Notes under the pieces: generated by a model
Databases searched by the model: none
Seen by the model: only the letters and a program-made list of their open reading frames with translations
Told to the model about the DNA's origin: nothing
Position numbers and translations under genes: made by a program
In this document: positions 8,259 through 18,854 of the stretch, one piece after another
How the letters are laid out: the number at the start of each line of letters is the position of its first letter
Position numbering within the stretch: the stretch's first letter is position 1
Assembly (NCBI RefSeq): GCF_039545035.1
Contig: NZ_BAABRO010000002.1
Coordinates: 1 to 64,000 of the forward strand
Source: Novipirellula caenicola
Lineage (GTDB): Bacteria; Planctomycetota; Planctomycetia; Pirellulales; Pirellulaceae
DNA length: 64,000 bases
Reading direction: 5' to 3'

Positions 8259-10730
8259 ATGATGTCTCGCGTTCATTTCCTACGTGGCTGCCACGATTTC
8301 AAGATTGCCATGATCGTGATCGCGGTGGCTGTCGTTGGATGCCAGGAACCGCGCGATTCGCAAAAAACGTCGCTATCGCAAACCGCGTCACAGCCTTTGC
8401 CAGCTGAACCTGCAACCGTCCAACGCGTGCCAAGTAAACCGGACGAATTTTCGCCGGACCTCTCACCTCAAACACTCCAGTCGCTGCGGGAACATTTTCC
8501 TGGTTACACGCTACCGCGTTCCACGCCGCGTGACAAATCGGTTCCGTCACTGATCCAAACGGATTCACAACCTTACATCGAGCTCAGCGCAAAGCCGCTT
8601 GCCGAGGCAGTGATCAACGGCGAAGTCGAACGAACACGTCAACTACTGCAGTCGGGCCATCCCTCCGATGAAACCTACCATGGTCAAAATTTGCTGCACG
8701 TCGCCGCCAGACGCGGCCAAACCGAGATTTGTGAACTGTTGCTGGACGCGGGACTCGATGTTCACGGGACAAGTGATGAAGAGCCAAGCCCCGCACAAAC
8801 ACCGCTTCAGGCGGCGATCCTTTCGGGATCCATCGAGACGGTCGAGCTATTACTCGCCCACGGCGCGGAACTGGCGCCGGCGGACGTGAACAACCAGCGT
8901 GACGGGCCTGCGCCGTCGCCAGTGTCGCTCGCGATTTCCTCTGGAAATCTGGACATGCTGAACTTCATCATCAATCAAGGTGAGCCTGCCGATGACGTCA
9001 AGTTCCTTCATCAAGCGATCGTGCAGTTCATGAAGCCAGCGCTGCGGCGGCAATTCGTCGAGCGACTGATCGCCGCCGGCGCCGCCGAGGACATCGAACC
9101 GAATGCCCTCGACCTGTTTGCCCCAGCCATCGCAACTGGCGATTTGAGATTGCTGCAGATTTTGGAAGCGAAATTGCCGGTCAGCTATGGCGAGCCTCAT
9201 CTGCGGGCGGCGGTCCAGTCGGGCGACCTCGATCTGTGCCGGCATCTGCTGTCCAAGGGAGTGCGGGCAAAGCCGGATCCCACGCTCGGCAACGAATTGC
9301 TGCGGATCGCCCTGATTGACCATCGTTCGCCCGAATTGGCAGAACTCGCGGTCAAGGCGGGAGAGCAAAAAAAGTACTGCGTCCAGAGTGACGCGGCCAC
9401 CTCGTATTGCAACCGCCGCGACTTTGCACATCCGCTGTATCATGCCGCAATGGCAAACGATTTGAAGCTATGCAGCTACCTGATTCGCGAATTCTCGGAC
9501 GATCCCAATCTTTGGGGTTCACTCATTTACGAGCCTTATGAGTACGAATCCAACATTGAATTCTTCCAAAAAGGCAACACGATCCTGTTTGCGGCCGTCT
9601 TTGAAGATCATGTCGAAGCACTCGAATTGCTTTTGAGATACACGCAGCGTCCTGGGCAACAGCCGATTGTCGACATCAATGCTCAGAACGACGTTGGCCA
9701 TACGGCGCTGCACGAAGCGGTGAACTTCGGAGCCCCACGGTGCACTGAATTGTTGCTAGCGGCAGGCGCCGACCCGACGATTGCAAGAAACGACGGCTGC
9801 ACACCGCTGCACATTGCCATGCGGCGACACCTGATTCCCCATCATCATTCGGACATCCCGATGCCCGAAGCAATGTCGACAATGTTTCCGATGCTGGCCG
9901 CTGCAACGATGACGAGTGCAGACGACCAGTGGACCAGTCGCAAGAACGACAACGGAGAAACGATTCTGCACCGTCATGCTCGAGCCGGACATGCAAAGAT
10001 TTGCCAGAAGTTGATCGAGCTAGGCGCGGACGTCAATGCCGTCGACAAACGCGGCAGCACACCGCTTCACCATGCATTTTACGGCACAAACGAGTATCGA
10101 TCTGCCGAAGAAGAAGCCCGTTACATTGCCACTTGCATGACGCTACTAAACAATGGAATCGACATCACTCAACCCGATGCGTCTGCGTCTCGGCACTACC
10201 TTTGCCAAGCTGCGGCGAAGAACCTTTACGAAGTTTACGATGCATTGCTGGAACAGAACGCCGAGCCAAATTTGGCGCAGAACGCAGGCCATTTGATGTG
10301 TTCCGCTGCAAAATTTGATCAGCCAGATCGGATCGAGCAACTTTTGGACTGGGGTGCCGACATCAACGCGGAAGATTTCGAAAAATCGACCGCACTTCAT
10401 CAAGCGGCCCGCTTTCACCACCTCGAGATGTGCGAACGGCTGATCGCCAACGGTGCCGACGTCAATGCGCGAGACCAGCGGGGGCAAACGCCGCTGTTTG
10501 AACTGTTTGATCGCTGGGCCATCCACACCGAGCCGCTACAAAATAAAGAGACACAGACCAAGGCGTTTGCTGTGCTGAGGTTGTTGCTCGAGCACGGAGC
10601 GGATCCTGAGATCAAAACCAACAGCACCACCTACACCTCGCTCAGCGGCACGGTCGAGGAGGTTTTCCAAAATATGCCGCAATCATTTCGCGAAGCATTG
10701 CAAACAAAGCGAGGCGCTGTTCGGAAATAA
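8259..10730 (+). CDS. Large ankyrin-repeat lipoprotein
   Basis: 823 residues. The N-terminus (MMSRVHFLRG, hydrophobic stretch, then AVVGC) is a lipoprotein signal with the lipid-bearing Cys at about residue 28, so the mature protein is membrane-anchored outside the cytoplasm. From about residue 110 to the end lie at least a dozen ankyrin repeats, many canonical (GQNLLHVAARRGQTEICELL, GHTALHEAVNFGAPRCTELL, GSTPLHHAF, KSTALHQAARFHHLEMCERL). The region at about 220-400 is more degenerate. Ankyrin solenoids bind proteins; no catalytic domain is visible. It lies about 380 bases upstream of the ubiquitin-barrel gene on the same strand, with a tandem repeat between, so co-transcription is uncertain. 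Confidence 0.85.
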   Translation: MMSRVHFLRGCHDFKIAMIVIAVAVVGCQEPRDSQKTSLSQTASQPLPAEPATVQRVPSKPDEFSPDLSPQTLQSLREHFPGYTLPRSTPRDKSVPSLIQTDSQPYIELSAKPLAEAVINGEVERTRQLLQSGHPSDETYHGQNLLHVAARRGQTEICELLLDAGLDVHGTSDEEPSPAQTPLQAAILSGSIETVELLLAHGAELAPADVNNQRDGPAPSPVSLAISSGNLDMLNFIINQGEPADDVKFLHQAIVQFMKPALRRQFVERLIAAGAAEDIEPNALDLFAPAIATGDLRLLQILEAKLPVSYGEPHLRAAVQSGDLDLCRHLLSKGVRAKPDPTLGNELLRIALIDHRSPELAELAVKAGEQKKYCVQSDAATSYCNRRDFAHPLYHAAMANDLKLCSYLIREFSDDPNLWGSLIYEPYEYESNIEFFQKGNTILFAAVFEDHVEALELLLRYTQRPGQQPIVDINAQNDVGHTALHEAVNFGAPRCTELLLAAGADPTIARNDGCTPLHIAMRRHLIPHHHSDIPMPEAMSTMFPMLAAATMTSADDQWTSRKNDNGETILHRHARAGHAKICQKLIELGADVNAVDKRGSTPLHHAFYGTNEYRSAEEEARYIATCMTLLNNGIDITQPDASASRHYLCQAAAKNLYEVYDALLEQNAEPNLAQNAGHLMCSAAKFDQPDRIEQLLDWGADINAEDFEKSTALHQAARFHHLEMCERLIANGADVNARDQRGQTPLFELFDRWAIHTEPLQNKETQTKAFAVLRLLLEHGADPEIKTNSTTYTSLSGTVEEVFQNMPQSFREALQTKRGAVRK

Positions 10731-10823
10731 CTTCGTCATTCGAGTTCTGTGACCAATCACGCGGGGGGGGAAGCGTATTCTCTGTTGTGGACAAGGTTGC
10801 GAGTCCCGTCGCGCCAGTCGGTC

Positions 10824-10992
10824 GCTGGGATTCGTTGCCTCGTCCATTACTTCTAATGCTGGGATTCGTAGCCTCATCCACTACTTCTAACGCTGGGACT
10901 TGTAGCCTCGTCCACTACTTCTAACGCTGGGATTCGTTGCCTGGTCCATTACTTCAAAGCTGGGACTCGTTGCCTTGTCCACTACTTTCTAT
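10824..10992. repeat. 34-bp tandem repeat, five copies
   Basis: Five imperfect head-to-tail copies of GCTGGGATTCGTAGCCTCRT plus CCACTACTTCTAAC, starting at 10824, 10858, 10892, 10926 and 10959 (the last two one base off). Copies differ at a few positions, have no spacers and are not palindromic. The array fills the space just upstream of the ubiquitin-barrel gene. Confidence 0.85.
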
Positions 10993-11092
10993 GTTCCACT
11001 TTGTCTTTACGTTAGTGGGGTGAGAATTCGCCATCCGGGTGCTCGGTGAGACCGGTCAATCCGGTTATTAGGTTTGTGGCAAATCTATTTGA

Positions 11093-12604
<1,512 letters not shown>

Positions 12605-12663
12605 GGCCGCCGTGCCGAGTGCCTAAGGGACGTCGATTGCATTGCTGAAGGACATTGAATTTA

Positions 12664-12725
12664 ACGTAGCCTAGGCTTCCAGCCTGGGTTTGCAGTGGTT
12701 CCCAGGCTGGAAGCCTAGGCTACGT
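12664..12725. repeat. Perfect 25-bp inverted repeat (hairpin)
   Basis: Arms at 12664-12688 (ACGTAGCCTAGGCTTCCAGC...) and 12701-12725 are perfect complements around a 12-base loop. It lies 60 bases after the ubiquitin-barrel stop, between convergent genes. It could act as a bidirectional terminator, but there is no T-run, and its perfection looks more like a dispersed palindromic element. Confidence 0.8.
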
Positions 12726-12756
12726 CACCAACGCCGCAGCCATTGAATCGACGTTC

Positions 12757-13158
12757 TCACCGACAAGTCCCAAGGAATGCCAGTATCTCGGTGCAAGTCA
12801 GCTGAAAACGGTCTGCCGACATTGTGAACTGAGTACGCAGTTGCCAGCGGTGGTGGTCAAGAAGCGAATCCAGTTCGGATGTGATTTTAAAAACACCACC
12901 ATTATCCCGCTCGACAGATAGCTTCCATTCTCCTGCCGGCGAGATCCATGCGGCCGAATGGCATTCATCGTAGTGGTGCGTGAACAATCGAGTCAATCCG
13001 CTCCAAGACTCGGCGTCGACATCCAGGCCGGCAACACAGTCAGAGCAACGGATGTGAACACGCAGTCCGACTAGCGGTTGCAGTCGATCCGATGGATTGC
13101 GTTGCAGCAGTCTCAATGACGATTGGCCGTCATCGTCAATGAAGTCGTAATGCTGCAT
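12757..13158 (-). CDS. DUF6228-like hypothetical protein
   Basis: 133 residues from the ATG at 13158 (MQHYDFIDDD); the frame is open 25 codons further but without support. A small soluble alpha/beta protein whose layout (SLRLLQRNPSDRL, then a WSGLTRLF segment, SPAGEWKLSVERDNGG, and a C-terminal strand-helix) resembles the DUF6228 family. That assignment is from memory of the pattern and is tentative; the family has no known function. It follows the remnant acetyltransferase and dehydrogenase on the same strand. Confidence 0.55.
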   Translation of the reverse strand: MQHYDFIDDDGQSSLRLLQRNPSDRLQPLVGLRVHIRCSDCVAGLDVDAESWSGLTRLFTHHYDECHSAAWISPAGEWKLSVERDNGGVFKITSELDSLLDHHRWQLRTQFTMSADRFQLTCTEILAFLGTCR

Positions 13159-13320
13159 GGATGCACTCCTCGATGCGAACCTGTCCGAGTGGACCGGAGG
13201 TTCCGTAGATGAACAAACCAGCTTAACCGCCAAGCAATCCGCTCGCCATCTGTGTTCCGATCACCACCTCGCAGGCGACTCGATACCAGCCAAAGCAGAC
13301 CGGTTTGAGTTCGGCTGGAA

Positions 13321-13476
13321 TCAGACCGCGATTGGGTGTTTCTCCCATCTCCAGACCAAGCCGTTGTCAGGGTCCATCACCTCGCCGATGTGCGGGAAGC
13401 CACATTTCGTCAACATTTCTTCGACTGACGGAAGAACCAGCTCGAGACGCTGCGTGTGCAGTGGAAATGGATTCAT
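13321..13476 (-). pseudogene. GNAT acetyltransferase remnant with internal deletion
   Basis: A 51-codon open frame starting 15 bases after the stop of the dehydrogenase gene, with AGAGAAG before its ATG. Its first 20 residues (MNPFPLHTQRLELVLPSVEE) look like the start of a GNAT N-acetyltransferase, where the T-x-R-L-x-L strand is typical. The next 30 (LTKCGFPHIGEV and DPDNGLVWRWEKHP) look like the C-terminal end (vLeKcGF.iGev). The intervening roughly 100 residues with the acetyl-CoA loop are missing. I read it as a gene collapsed by an in-frame internal deletion. A genuine microprotein is the alternative. Confidence 0.5.
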
Positions 13477-13491
13477 GTGTTGCTTCTCTAA

Positions 13492-14280
13492 CTAAACGAT
13501 TAACGATTGGCCTCCGTCAATCCATACAGGCGTGCCGGTGATATGATCGGAGAGATTACTCAATAGGAACGCGGCGAGGTAGGCGACCTGGGTGGGTGTT
13601 CCAAATTCGCCACCCGTCAGCGGAATGTTGCCCTCGGGAAACTCGACAGGGGTTTCGATTTTCTCCAGATGTTGGCGTTCGGTTTTATCATGGATCTCCG
13701 ATTCAATCGCTCCCGGACAGATCACGTTGACGCGAATTTTTGCCGGCGCCAATTCCAATGCCAGCATTTTGGCGAGGGCAAACTGACCCGCTTTGCTTGC
13801 CGCATACGCCGACGCCCCTTCGTTGCTGAACGTACGGGTGCCATTGATTGATGACATGATAACGATGCTGCCGCTGCCTTGTCGCCGCAGGTGGGGAACA
13901 CAATGATGAACCGCGAGATAGGTACCGGTCAGATTGACATCAATCGTACTCCGCCACTCCTCCGGTGTTAGCTCATCAATCGGCGCCCATTTCCCATTGG
14001 TGCCTGCATTGGCGACCAAACCGTCAAGTCGTCCAAAGTGGTCCACGATCTTTTCGATAGCCGCTTTCATTTCCGATGAGTTCGTCACATCGGCTGTTGC
14101 CAAAAACGCCGTTCCGCCATCGGATTCGATCGCATCAACGACATCTTGCAACTCATCTTTGTCTCGAGCGATCACGGCGACTTTCGCGCCGCACTTGGCA
14201 GTTTCGACCGCAATTCCCTTTCCAATCCCTTCACTACCACCGGTGATCACGACCACCTTCTCGCTCAAATCAATGTTCAT
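13492..14280 (-). CDS. Short-chain dehydrogenase/reductase
   Basis: 262 residues, the usual length for a classical SDR. The Rossmann cofactor loop TGGSEGIG is at 13-20, NAG at 91-93, Asn116, and the catalytic triad at Ser144 (or 143), Tyr159 and Lys163 (SAYAASK). The C-terminal ITGTPVWIDGGQSLIV is the standard SDR ending (usually DGG). An Arg at 39 after the second strand hints at NADPH preference. The substrate cannot be told; relatives include 3-oxoacyl-ACP reductases and sugar or steroid dehydrogenases. It is first in a minus-strand run with the GNAT remnant and DUF6228-like gene. Confidence 0.9.
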   Translation of the reverse strand: MNIDLSEKVVVITGGSEGIGKGIAVETAKCGAKVAVIARDKDELQDVVDAIESDGGTAFLATADVTNSSEMKAAIEKIVDHFGRLDGLVANAGTNGKWAPIDELTPEEWRSTIDVNLTGTYLAVHHCVPHLRRQGSGSIVIMSSINGTRTFSNEGASAYAASKAGQFALAKMLALELAPAKIRVNVICPGAIESEIHDKTERQHLEKIETPVEFPEGNIPLTGGEFGTPTQVAYLAAFLLSNLSDHITGTPVWIDGGQSLIV

Positions 14281-14350
14281 CGTCGACCTCGAATGTTCTG
14301 GATTGTTTTTTGGGGGGGGCGAATCGGCTTCGCATTGAGCCCCTTTTTGA

Positions 14351-14492
14351 CAACGCTGTGAAGCGTTTTTTCGTAGCTACCTTCGCCAGAAGGTGGTGTT
14401 TCGTTTTGGCTGGCAACCATCCACGCTCTGGCGAGCGTAGCTACGGAATGCAAATGCCGTAATTTGCCGTCTCTAAATTCTTCACAGCGTTG
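14351..14492. mobile_element. 142-bp MITE-like element, copy 1
   Basis: Bounded by CAACGCTGTGAAGCG and its imperfect complement (CTTCACAGCGTTG), 142 bases in all, with no coding capacity. The interior (TCGTAGCTACCTTCGCCAGA ... CTCTGGCGAGCGTAGCTACG) is itself palindromic. A second copy of identical length lies at 62419-62560. Equal length and conserved ends suggest a non-autonomous element moved in trans. Confidence 0.7.
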
Positions 14493-14772
14493 CCCTTTTG
14501 AGCACATTGCGTGCCTGAATCTTCTGTGGGCAACCGACGCAGCGATGATCCGTAATGATAGAGTTGGAGGATTCGGTGGTGAGTGGCGATCCGCTGGTAT
14601 CGCGAAGAGTTTTTTTAAGGTGCCCCCACGTCGTGCCGGTTGAGGTGCGGGTCGCCAGCTAGAACATTACGTCTGCTGTGATTTGCGTTCGGGATGGTTC
14701 CTGCCAGCGCTTTATCAACTTCGCCGATGCTGATTTCGCAGCAATCGCATAGGCCGGAGTCCGAAACATGTC

Positions 14773-14932
14773 CTGCCGTTGGCGTGAGCCAACGGTTTAG
14801 GGGCGACCTGTCGCCGTAAGGCCGGAGGCCGACACACTGACCGAGAGTGTGCCGCCCGCTGGGCTATGTTTCCCCGTCTCCGGTAGCCGGCGGCTCACGC
14901 CGCCGGCAGAGGGTGTGTCGGCCTCCAGCCTG
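14773..14932. repeat. Multi-hairpin intergenic repeat, copy 1
   Basis: About 160 bases with nested palindromes: CCGTTGGCGTGAGCCAACGG, GCCGGCGGCTCACGCCGCCG, and GGCCGGAGGCCGACACAC pairing with GTGTGTCGGCCTCC. A sister copy is at 30364-30527. In this copy the outermost arms still pair, so the whole could fold into one cruciform or RNA structure. The remaining intergenic DNA from 14493 to 15170 shows nothing else. Confidence 0.7.
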
Positions 14933-15170
14933 TAATCAATGCCACCAAACCAACACACTCTTTCGTCGGTGGGGAGGTGACATCCACATACGCCGAAGAC
15001 AATCACCATGAACCCCCGATATCAACACCGAAGTTTTTAGCAGCCCAGGATTTTGCCGACCGTTTGACAACGCTGGCGGGATTAAGATCAAGAGGATGAT
15101 TTTGATTAAGAGATCACACGCGATCTTGCGAGTGCGTTGCACTGCGCGGGGTGAGGGACACTCGCGTCTG

Positions 15171-16442
15171 TTACGGTTTTCGTTGCGGGGCACCCACTAG
15201 ACGCTCGTTCGACTTTTGCAGTCGATCCATCAACGGGTCCAGAACCTCTTTCTTGGTGGTCGCTTGCCATGTCGGTGCATCGGCAGGGATTCGTTTTTGC
15301 GACTCAGGCATTTTCTTTCCATCGCTGAAACGATGCTGAGTCGCCAACACGCCGATACTCTGCCGTTGTCGGTCCAGCCACATCAACGTCCCGCTCGATC
15401 CCGAATGCGAAATCTGGTTCGCCAGCCCATCTTTGCCGGTGGATTTGAGCATAAAGCCAAGTCCATAGAACTTGCCCGGTCGATCGCCGCGATACATCTG
15501 TTCGATCGCATCACGTGGGATGAACGTTTTGCCATCATGCACCCCATGATTCTGGTGCAACAACATGAACTTGCTCAAATCGTCGAGTGTCGAAACAATC
15601 CCGCCACCGACGGACTTGTATTTCCCCGCTGGAATGGGCGGCGGAGGCAGCTTGCGGCGAAACTTTCCGTCCGATCGCCAGAGCCAGTAAAAATCGGCCA
15701 TCTGTTCGGCAGTCTCTTCGTCGGGATAGTACGTCGTCTGCGTCATCCCCAGCGGCTCGAACAACTCCGTTTGAATCGCGGTTTCAAGTGAACTGCCGGT
15801 CGACAATTCGACGATTCGGCCCGCGATATCGTATCCAATCCCGCTGTAGGCAAATTCGGTACCGGGATGGATCGGCATCGGTATCTTGGCTTCGTCGGTG
15901 ACCGCATCGGCCAGCGTCATCCCTTGACCTCGAAGTCGCAGCCACGGACGTCCTCCCTCGTCATAGTCCGAGCGAAAGCCAGCGGTGTGACTGAGACATT
16001 GACGCAGCGTCGGTATGGTTACGGGTCGCTCGCCGGACTCGAGCACCAGGTCACTCATTTCATGTAGATACGCATCGATCGGACGGTCCAAATCCAATCG
16101 CCGCTCCGCGGCAAGCTTCACGACAAGCGTGGCGATGATCGGTTTAGAAATCGAAGCGACGTGAAACGGCGTGTCCGCGGTAAAGGGTTTGCCGTGTTTG
16201 ATATGGCGAAACCCGAATCCGTCTTTGAAAACCGTCTGGCCCTCGTGCACCAGCAACAAGGCGCCCCCAGGAACTTCGCCACGCAGCACGCTTTCGTCCA
16301 AATGTTTACGGAGCATGTTGTGATCTTGAGGAGCCAGGATGTGGGGTGTTTTCTTCGCTGCCGCATTGTGTTCGGCTGGCAACGGGCCAGCAGCCACCAA
16401 GAAACAGCACAGCACGCCCGCAAAATAGCTCACAGTCTTCAT
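15171..16442 (-). CDS. Secreted serine hydrolase, class C beta-lactamase family
   Basis: 423 residues with an N-terminal signal peptide (about 1-23). The fold family is marked by SISK at 97-100 (nucleophile Ser97, general-base Lys100), YSG at 198-200 in place of the usual YxN, and HSG at 345-347. Such proteins act as esterases, D-amino-acid peptidases or transpeptidase-like hydrolases rather than as antibiotic-resistance enzymes. The YSG variant argues against true AmpC activity. The C-terminal 60 residues are basic and Lys/Gln-rich. It is likely periplasmic or surface-located. Monocistronic; no partner is evident. Confidence 0.85.
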   Translation of the reverse strand: MKTVSYFAGVLCCFLVAAGPLPAEHNAAAKKTPHILAPQDHNMLRKHLDESVLRGEVPGGALLLVHEGQTVFKDGFGFRHIKHGKPFTADTPFHVASISKPIIATLVVKLAAERRLDLDRPIDAYLHEMSDLVLESGERPVTIPTLRQCLSHTAGFRSDYDEGGRPWLRLRGQGMTLADAVTDEAKIPMPIHPGTEFAYSGIGYDIAGRIVELSTGSSLETAIQTELFEPLGMTQTTYYPDEETAEQMADFYWLWRSDGKFRRKLPPPPIPAGKYKSVGGGIVSTLDDLSKFMLLHQNHGVHDGKTFIPRDAIEQMYRGDRPGKFYGLGFMLKSTGKDGLANQISHSGSSGTLMWLDRQRQSIGVLATQHRFSDGKKMPESQKRIPADAPTWQATTKKEVLDPLMDRLQKSNERLVGAPQRKP

Positions 16443-16635
16443 GCAACACCACGGTAGGAGACGCCGGGAACGAATTTCAGAGCGATAGCGTAGCGAGATC
16501 CCTCCGTGGCTCCTAGTACGCCTCGCTCAGCCCCCCAAACAGTGCACAGGCGATCATACCCGCCCGCTTATTTAAGACAAATGGTTCGGTTTGAGCTCGG
16601 TTAGAAGGCAATATCCCCGCGAGCCTCCTCAAAAA

Positions 16636-16812
16636 ATCGCAGCTAACCACGGGCTTTCATCCGTGGTTCTCGCCTGCAATCGCTTCGCCACGATGTTGTC
16701 TGCGAGTCGCAACGCGACGGTAGGCTGTCCCCCCGGACGTCCGTCCGGGGAAAAAGGTCGACCGCCGGTGGGCCCGCGAATCACGCGAATAAACGCGAAT
16801 AGGTTCGTAGGT
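16636..16812. repeat. Degenerate REP-like palindromes and dispersed motif
   Basis: In the 445-base gap between two minus-strand genes there are ACCACGGGCTTTCATCCGTG, GCGAGTCGCAACGCGACGG and CCGGACGTCCGTCCGGGG palindromes, then GCGAATCACGCGAATAAACG, the sister of the motif at 1520. They belong to the same REP-like family as at 18268-18670. No gene is seen. Confidence 0.6.
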
Positions 16813-16887
16813 AAAAACGTTCGCGTCGAGTCGCGTTAATTGCGGGTAGATCGTTTTGGCGAACCGCGCCGAATGTCAAACTTTGCT

Positions 16888-18015
16888 TCACTCGGCGGCT
16901 TCTTGTTCTTGCAGGCTGGTTGCCTCGGAAACCTTACTAAGTCGCTGGTCGTAAGCTTGCACGGTCTCGATAAGGTGATCCGCAAATTGATAGATGTCAG
17001 TCAAACATTCAATGCTTTCGCGAGTCTCTGATTTATCCGAACCGAATAAGCCAATATATTTCTGCGAGTAGTTAAACCTCAACCGACAAATCGGCTTGCG
17101 GTTGTTGTCATCGAGCAAAACACCACAATAGCTTTTCGTATCGCGCATCACCACTCGCCCCGGGTCGATCACTTTTGCAAGGATCGCTCGCACGATATGA
17201 AACGCCTCGATTTCTTCGACCGTGGTCTCGATCCCATCTGCATTATCGTCGGATTCTTCGGTAGCCGGACTCGATATTCCAGCAACAATCGCTTCCGATG
17301 ACACTCCATCAATAGCAGAACGAAGCCGCGTCGTCAGACGCTCACGCAGGAACTCTCGGAGCGCCGATTTGACGAGCAAACGAAATTGATCTTGCACACT
17401 CGATGTAATGCGCCCCGTGTAGACCTGCGACGCAAACAATCGCACAAACTCATCCGTTGGATTTTCAAACTCGTTGGCGATTAAGTTCTGAATTTGCTGT
17501 GCATATTTAAGCTCACTCGCCGTACTGAGGATATTTTCAAGGTTAAATAGCGGCTTCGAGAATTTCTTCAACTCCGAAACCGATCGCTCGTCAAACTCAC
17601 GGACATCGAACTCGAAAAAAGGTTTCTCGTCCATACGATTTGGCGATTCCAAATCGCTGTAAAACAAATACCGCAAACCATCCGTCAAAACAGCAAACCT
17701 CGCATCGGTCACTGAGAAATAGCGATATAGCTGGCTTGCGTGATTAAGACTCAACGGTGCCCCGACAGGCTTACATTCAACCAACAGAGTCACTTTGCCA
17801 TCGATAAAGATCGCGTAGTCAACTTTCTCGCCCTTCTTGGTTCCGACATCGGCAACAAATTCTGGAACCACTTCCGTTGGATCAAACACGTTGTAACCAA
17901 GCGAATTTAGCAACGGCATAATTAACGCGTTTTTGGTTGCTTCTTCCGTCTTGATGCTGGGCAACAACTGTTCTAGACGCGAAGACAACAATTGCAGCGA
18001 ATCTAATAGATCCAT
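16888..18015 (-). CDS. HsdR_N-domain putative nuclease protein
   Basis: 375 residues from the ATG at 18015, chosen because GGAG stands about ten bases upstream; an open extension to 18135 lacks support. The N-terminal 170 residues match the type I restriction HsdR N-terminal nuclease fold: helix ATKNALIMPLLNSLGY, then VDYAIFIDGKVTLLVECKPV, a PD-(D/E)xK core (D ... ExK) followed by SQLYRYF. There is no helicase or motor domain, and no hsdM/hsdS neighbour. The rest is helical with an acidic linker around residues 250-270 and a C-terminal domain of unknown type (RKPICRLRFNY). Stand-alone members of this group are often annotated as predicted endonucleases; the target is unknown. Confidence 0.75.
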   Translation of the reverse strand: MDLLDSLQLLSSRLEQLLPSIKTEEATKNALIMPLLNSLGYNVFDPTEVVPEFVADVGTKKGEKVDYAIFIDGKVTLLVECKPVGAPLSLNHASQLYRYFSVTDARFAVLTDGLRYLFYSDLESPNRMDEKPFFEFDVREFDERSVSELKKFSKPLFNLENILSTASELKYAQQIQNLIANEFENPTDEFVRLFASQVYTGRITSSVQDQFRLLVKSALREFLRERLTTRLRSAIDGVSSEAIVAGISSPATEESDDNADGIETTVEEIEAFHIVRAILAKVIDPGRVVMRDTKSYCGVLLDDNNRKPICRLRFNYSQKYIGLFGSDKSETRESIECLTDIYQFADHLIETVQAYDQRLSKVSEATSLQEQEAAE

Positions 18016-18263
18016 TTGAGGACTCCGATGCAGAAAGGACTTAACACGCAACTGCCCCAAATTCCATCTACTTGGAATCGTAGCGGCGTAACACTTATGC
18101 CGAGGAATTTGTTGAGTATCACATTCGCTGGCCACCGAACATGCAGGCTAAACGTAGTGATAAACACGGCCCTGACGACAGGCATTGTATCATACGCAGC
18201 GACAGGCAACAGCCTTATCGGTAGCCACATGCGCCACATCAAATCGCAAGAACTTGAAGACGT

Positions 18264-18670
18264 TAACCTGTCGTCGCGTTGCGACTGGATTGAGTCGGTC
18301 CTTTGCCGACCACGGACTTGCGTCCGTGGCTATCACATACCATCGCTTCGCGATTTTGTTGTCTGCGAGTCGCGAAGCGACGGCATGAGATCGCACAGAA
18401 ATGCAGTCTCCGTTGAAGTGTCGAATCGCATGGTTTGCCGATACGTGGGGTCGTTGCCCGCGGACCTCGAAAGGCACGCCTGTCGTCGCGTTGCGACTGG
18501 ATTGAATCGATCGTTTGCGAACCACGGACTTGCGTCCGTGGCTTTCACATGCCATCGCTTCGCGATTTTGTTGTCCGCAAGTCGCAACGCGACGACAGGC
18601 TGTAGCCCCGGACGTCAGTCCGGGGAAAACGTTGCACTTAATTTGCCGAGTCGCGAAGCGACGGCATGAT
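18264..18670. repeat. REP-like palindrome cluster upstream of transposase
   Basis: Two long modules at 18268-18392 and 18479-18670. Each runs CTGTCGTCGCGTTGCGACTG, CCACGGACTTGCGTCCGTGG, CCATCGCTTCGCGATTTTG, then GAGTCGCGAAGCGACGGCA or AAGTCGCAACGCGACGACAG. Every element is a short hairpin with a 3-5 base loop. A further degenerate piece is at 18755-18800. The same modules sit inside the 4.1-7.4 kb array and after the transposase. Confidence 0.85.
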
Positions 18671-18854
18671 GACTTGCCCCCGGTTGTCAGATTGGTGGCC
18701 AACTAATGATAGCACGCGACTTCGCAACTTGCCCTCGCCCTGCGATTTGCAATCAAGCAGTCGCAACGCGAGGATAGACAATAGTCCCAGAATACATTTC
18801 GGGGAAAAGCCCTCCAACACAAGTTGTCGTAATCCAACGACAGGAGAACGGACG

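Noticed and set aside
10824-10992. Possible CRISPR array of five 34-bp repeats
   Set aside because: The repeats abut with no spacers and no cas genes are near. A plain tandem repeat.
18666-18854. Longer N-terminus for the transposase
   Set aside because: That stretch is the REP-like repeat; AGGAG at 18842 marks the start at 18855.
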